Positions 63,561 to 64,000 of a stretch of DNA of 64,000 nt are shown here, piece after piece. Under the pieces are notes generated by a model. It saw nothing but the letters and a program-made list of their open reading frames with translations. It ran no database searches and had not been told where the DNA came from. How positions within the stretch are numbered: position 1 is the stretch's first letter; every line of letters begins with the position of its first letter. Made by a program: the position numbers and the translations under genes. Source of the DNA: CAVSIP01 sp963728075 (GTDB lineage: Bacteria; Actinomycetota; Actinomycetes; JAFAQI01; DASSKL01); NCBI GenBank assembly GCA_963728075.1, contig CAVSIP010000003.1, positions 1-64,000 on the forward strand, in the 5' to 3' direction.

Positions 63561-63690
63561 GGTTGCTGACGGTAGCCAGCCGACGGCGGCTTGTGGGTCG
63601 CGCGTGGCGGCGGCTAGGGTCGAGACGACGGGGGACCGATCAAGACGGTGGTGTGGCGACCCGCTACCGGACCTCGTCTACCGGTGAGGG

Positions 63691-64000
63691 GTGGCAGTGC
63701 CGACCACAGTCCCCGGTCCACGGGACAGCGACCTTCCCGAGGAGGTCGCGCCGCTGTCCGTGCTGCTCGCCCACCTGCCGGCGGCGGTGGCGTACCTGCA
63801 CGGGCCCGACCTGGTGTTCGCGTTCGCGAACGACGCCTACCGAGAGCTCGTCGGTGGTCGCGACGTGGTCGGGCTGCCGGTACGCGAGGCGCTGCCCGAG
63901 GTCGACGGCCAGGGCTACTTCGAGATCCTCGACCGGGTGCTCGCCACGGGGGAGATGCATGTCGGGCGCGAGGCCGAGGTCGCCCTGGACCGGCAGGAGC
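63691..64000 (+). CDS. PAS-domain sensor protein, N-terminal fragment
   Basis: Starting at GTG 63691 (or GTG 63697) the frame is open to the window edge. An N-terminal PAS domain is visible: LLAHLPAAVAYLHGPDLVFA, FANDAYRELVGGRDVVGLPV, REALPEVDGQGYFEILDRVL. PAS domains of this layout precede PP2C phosphatase or histidine kinase domains in actinobacteria; the output domain lies outside the window. Confidence 0.75.
   Translation, partial: MAVPTTVPGPRDSDLPEEVAPLSVLLAHLPAAVAYLHGPDLVFAFANDAYRELVGGRDVVGLPVREALPEVDGQGYFEILDRVLATGEMHVGREAEVALDRQE

Overview
The window comes from a high-GC actinomycete chromosome. The evidence is the very GC-rich third codon positions, frequent GTG starts with 4-bp GTGA/ATGA overlaps, a mycothiol-synthase-like GNAT protein, an MmpL/LmeA pair, an F420-type LLM oxidoreductase, lysine 6-aminotransferase, and a SigE-type ECF sigma factor with its membrane partner. 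The genus cannot be named from sequence alone. Three tRNA genes (Phe, Asp, Glu) are visible; there is no rRNA and no CRISPR.

1-10.6 kb is accessory DNA lying against the 3' end of a tRNA-Phe gene. It holds remnants, a vapBC toxin-antitoxin pair whose toxin gene is split by a nested pair of insertion sequences (an IS21-family element inside an IS5-family element, each with its target duplication), a DUF4238 gene, an HTH-MntA/HepT (HEPN-MNT) toxin-antitoxin pair, an ECF sigma factor with its membrane partner, and an intact IS1380-family element with 5-bp target repeats.

10.6-26.3 kb has an APC permease, a DUF2075 helicase-like ATPase that has lost its stop codon, LmeA/MmpL envelope genes, tRNA-Asp and tRNA-Glu, a membrane metallophosphoesterase with a TetR regulator, a decayed class A penicillin-binding protein, an acyltransferase, two small cell-surface proteins (neocarzinostatin-like and LPxTG-like), and a DUF4097-PadR-cyclase operon with three CGCGATAT boxes upstream.

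26.4-38.4 kb carries catabolic genes (DUF35 plus thiolase-like aldolase pair, alpha/beta hydrolase, Baeyer-Villiger-type monooxygenase, LLM oxidoreductase), regulators, a radical SAM/SPASM protein, an aldo/keto reductase and an HPP membrane protein.

38.4-49.3 kb is a nitrate-respiration/partial denitrification locus: narGHJI with HPP on the minus strand, diverging from narK and a giant membrane-fused copper nitrite reductase (nirK). A palindrome resembling a DosR/DevR box lies between narG and narK. The nar genes and the start of narK are broken by many single-base indels. In those I checked an extra base is present and removing it restores conserved sequence, so uncorrected sequencing errors are the likeliest explanation.

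49.3-54.6 kb is a probable lysine-degradation operon (lat, aldehyde dehydrogenase, fused E1 2-oxoacid dehydrogenase). An approximately 85-bp intergenic element occurs here and again at 26.9 kb, in both places between two co-directional genes and in the sense of transcription. 54.6-64 kb holds a cysteine-rich leader peptide in front of a 1-Cys peroxiredoxin, a MEDS/anti-sigma-like kinase, a second Baeyer-Villiger monooxygenase, a thioesterase, a P3-type H+-ATPase, YceI/MarR with two operator palindromes, a double-GNAT acetyltransferase and the start of a PAS-domain protein.
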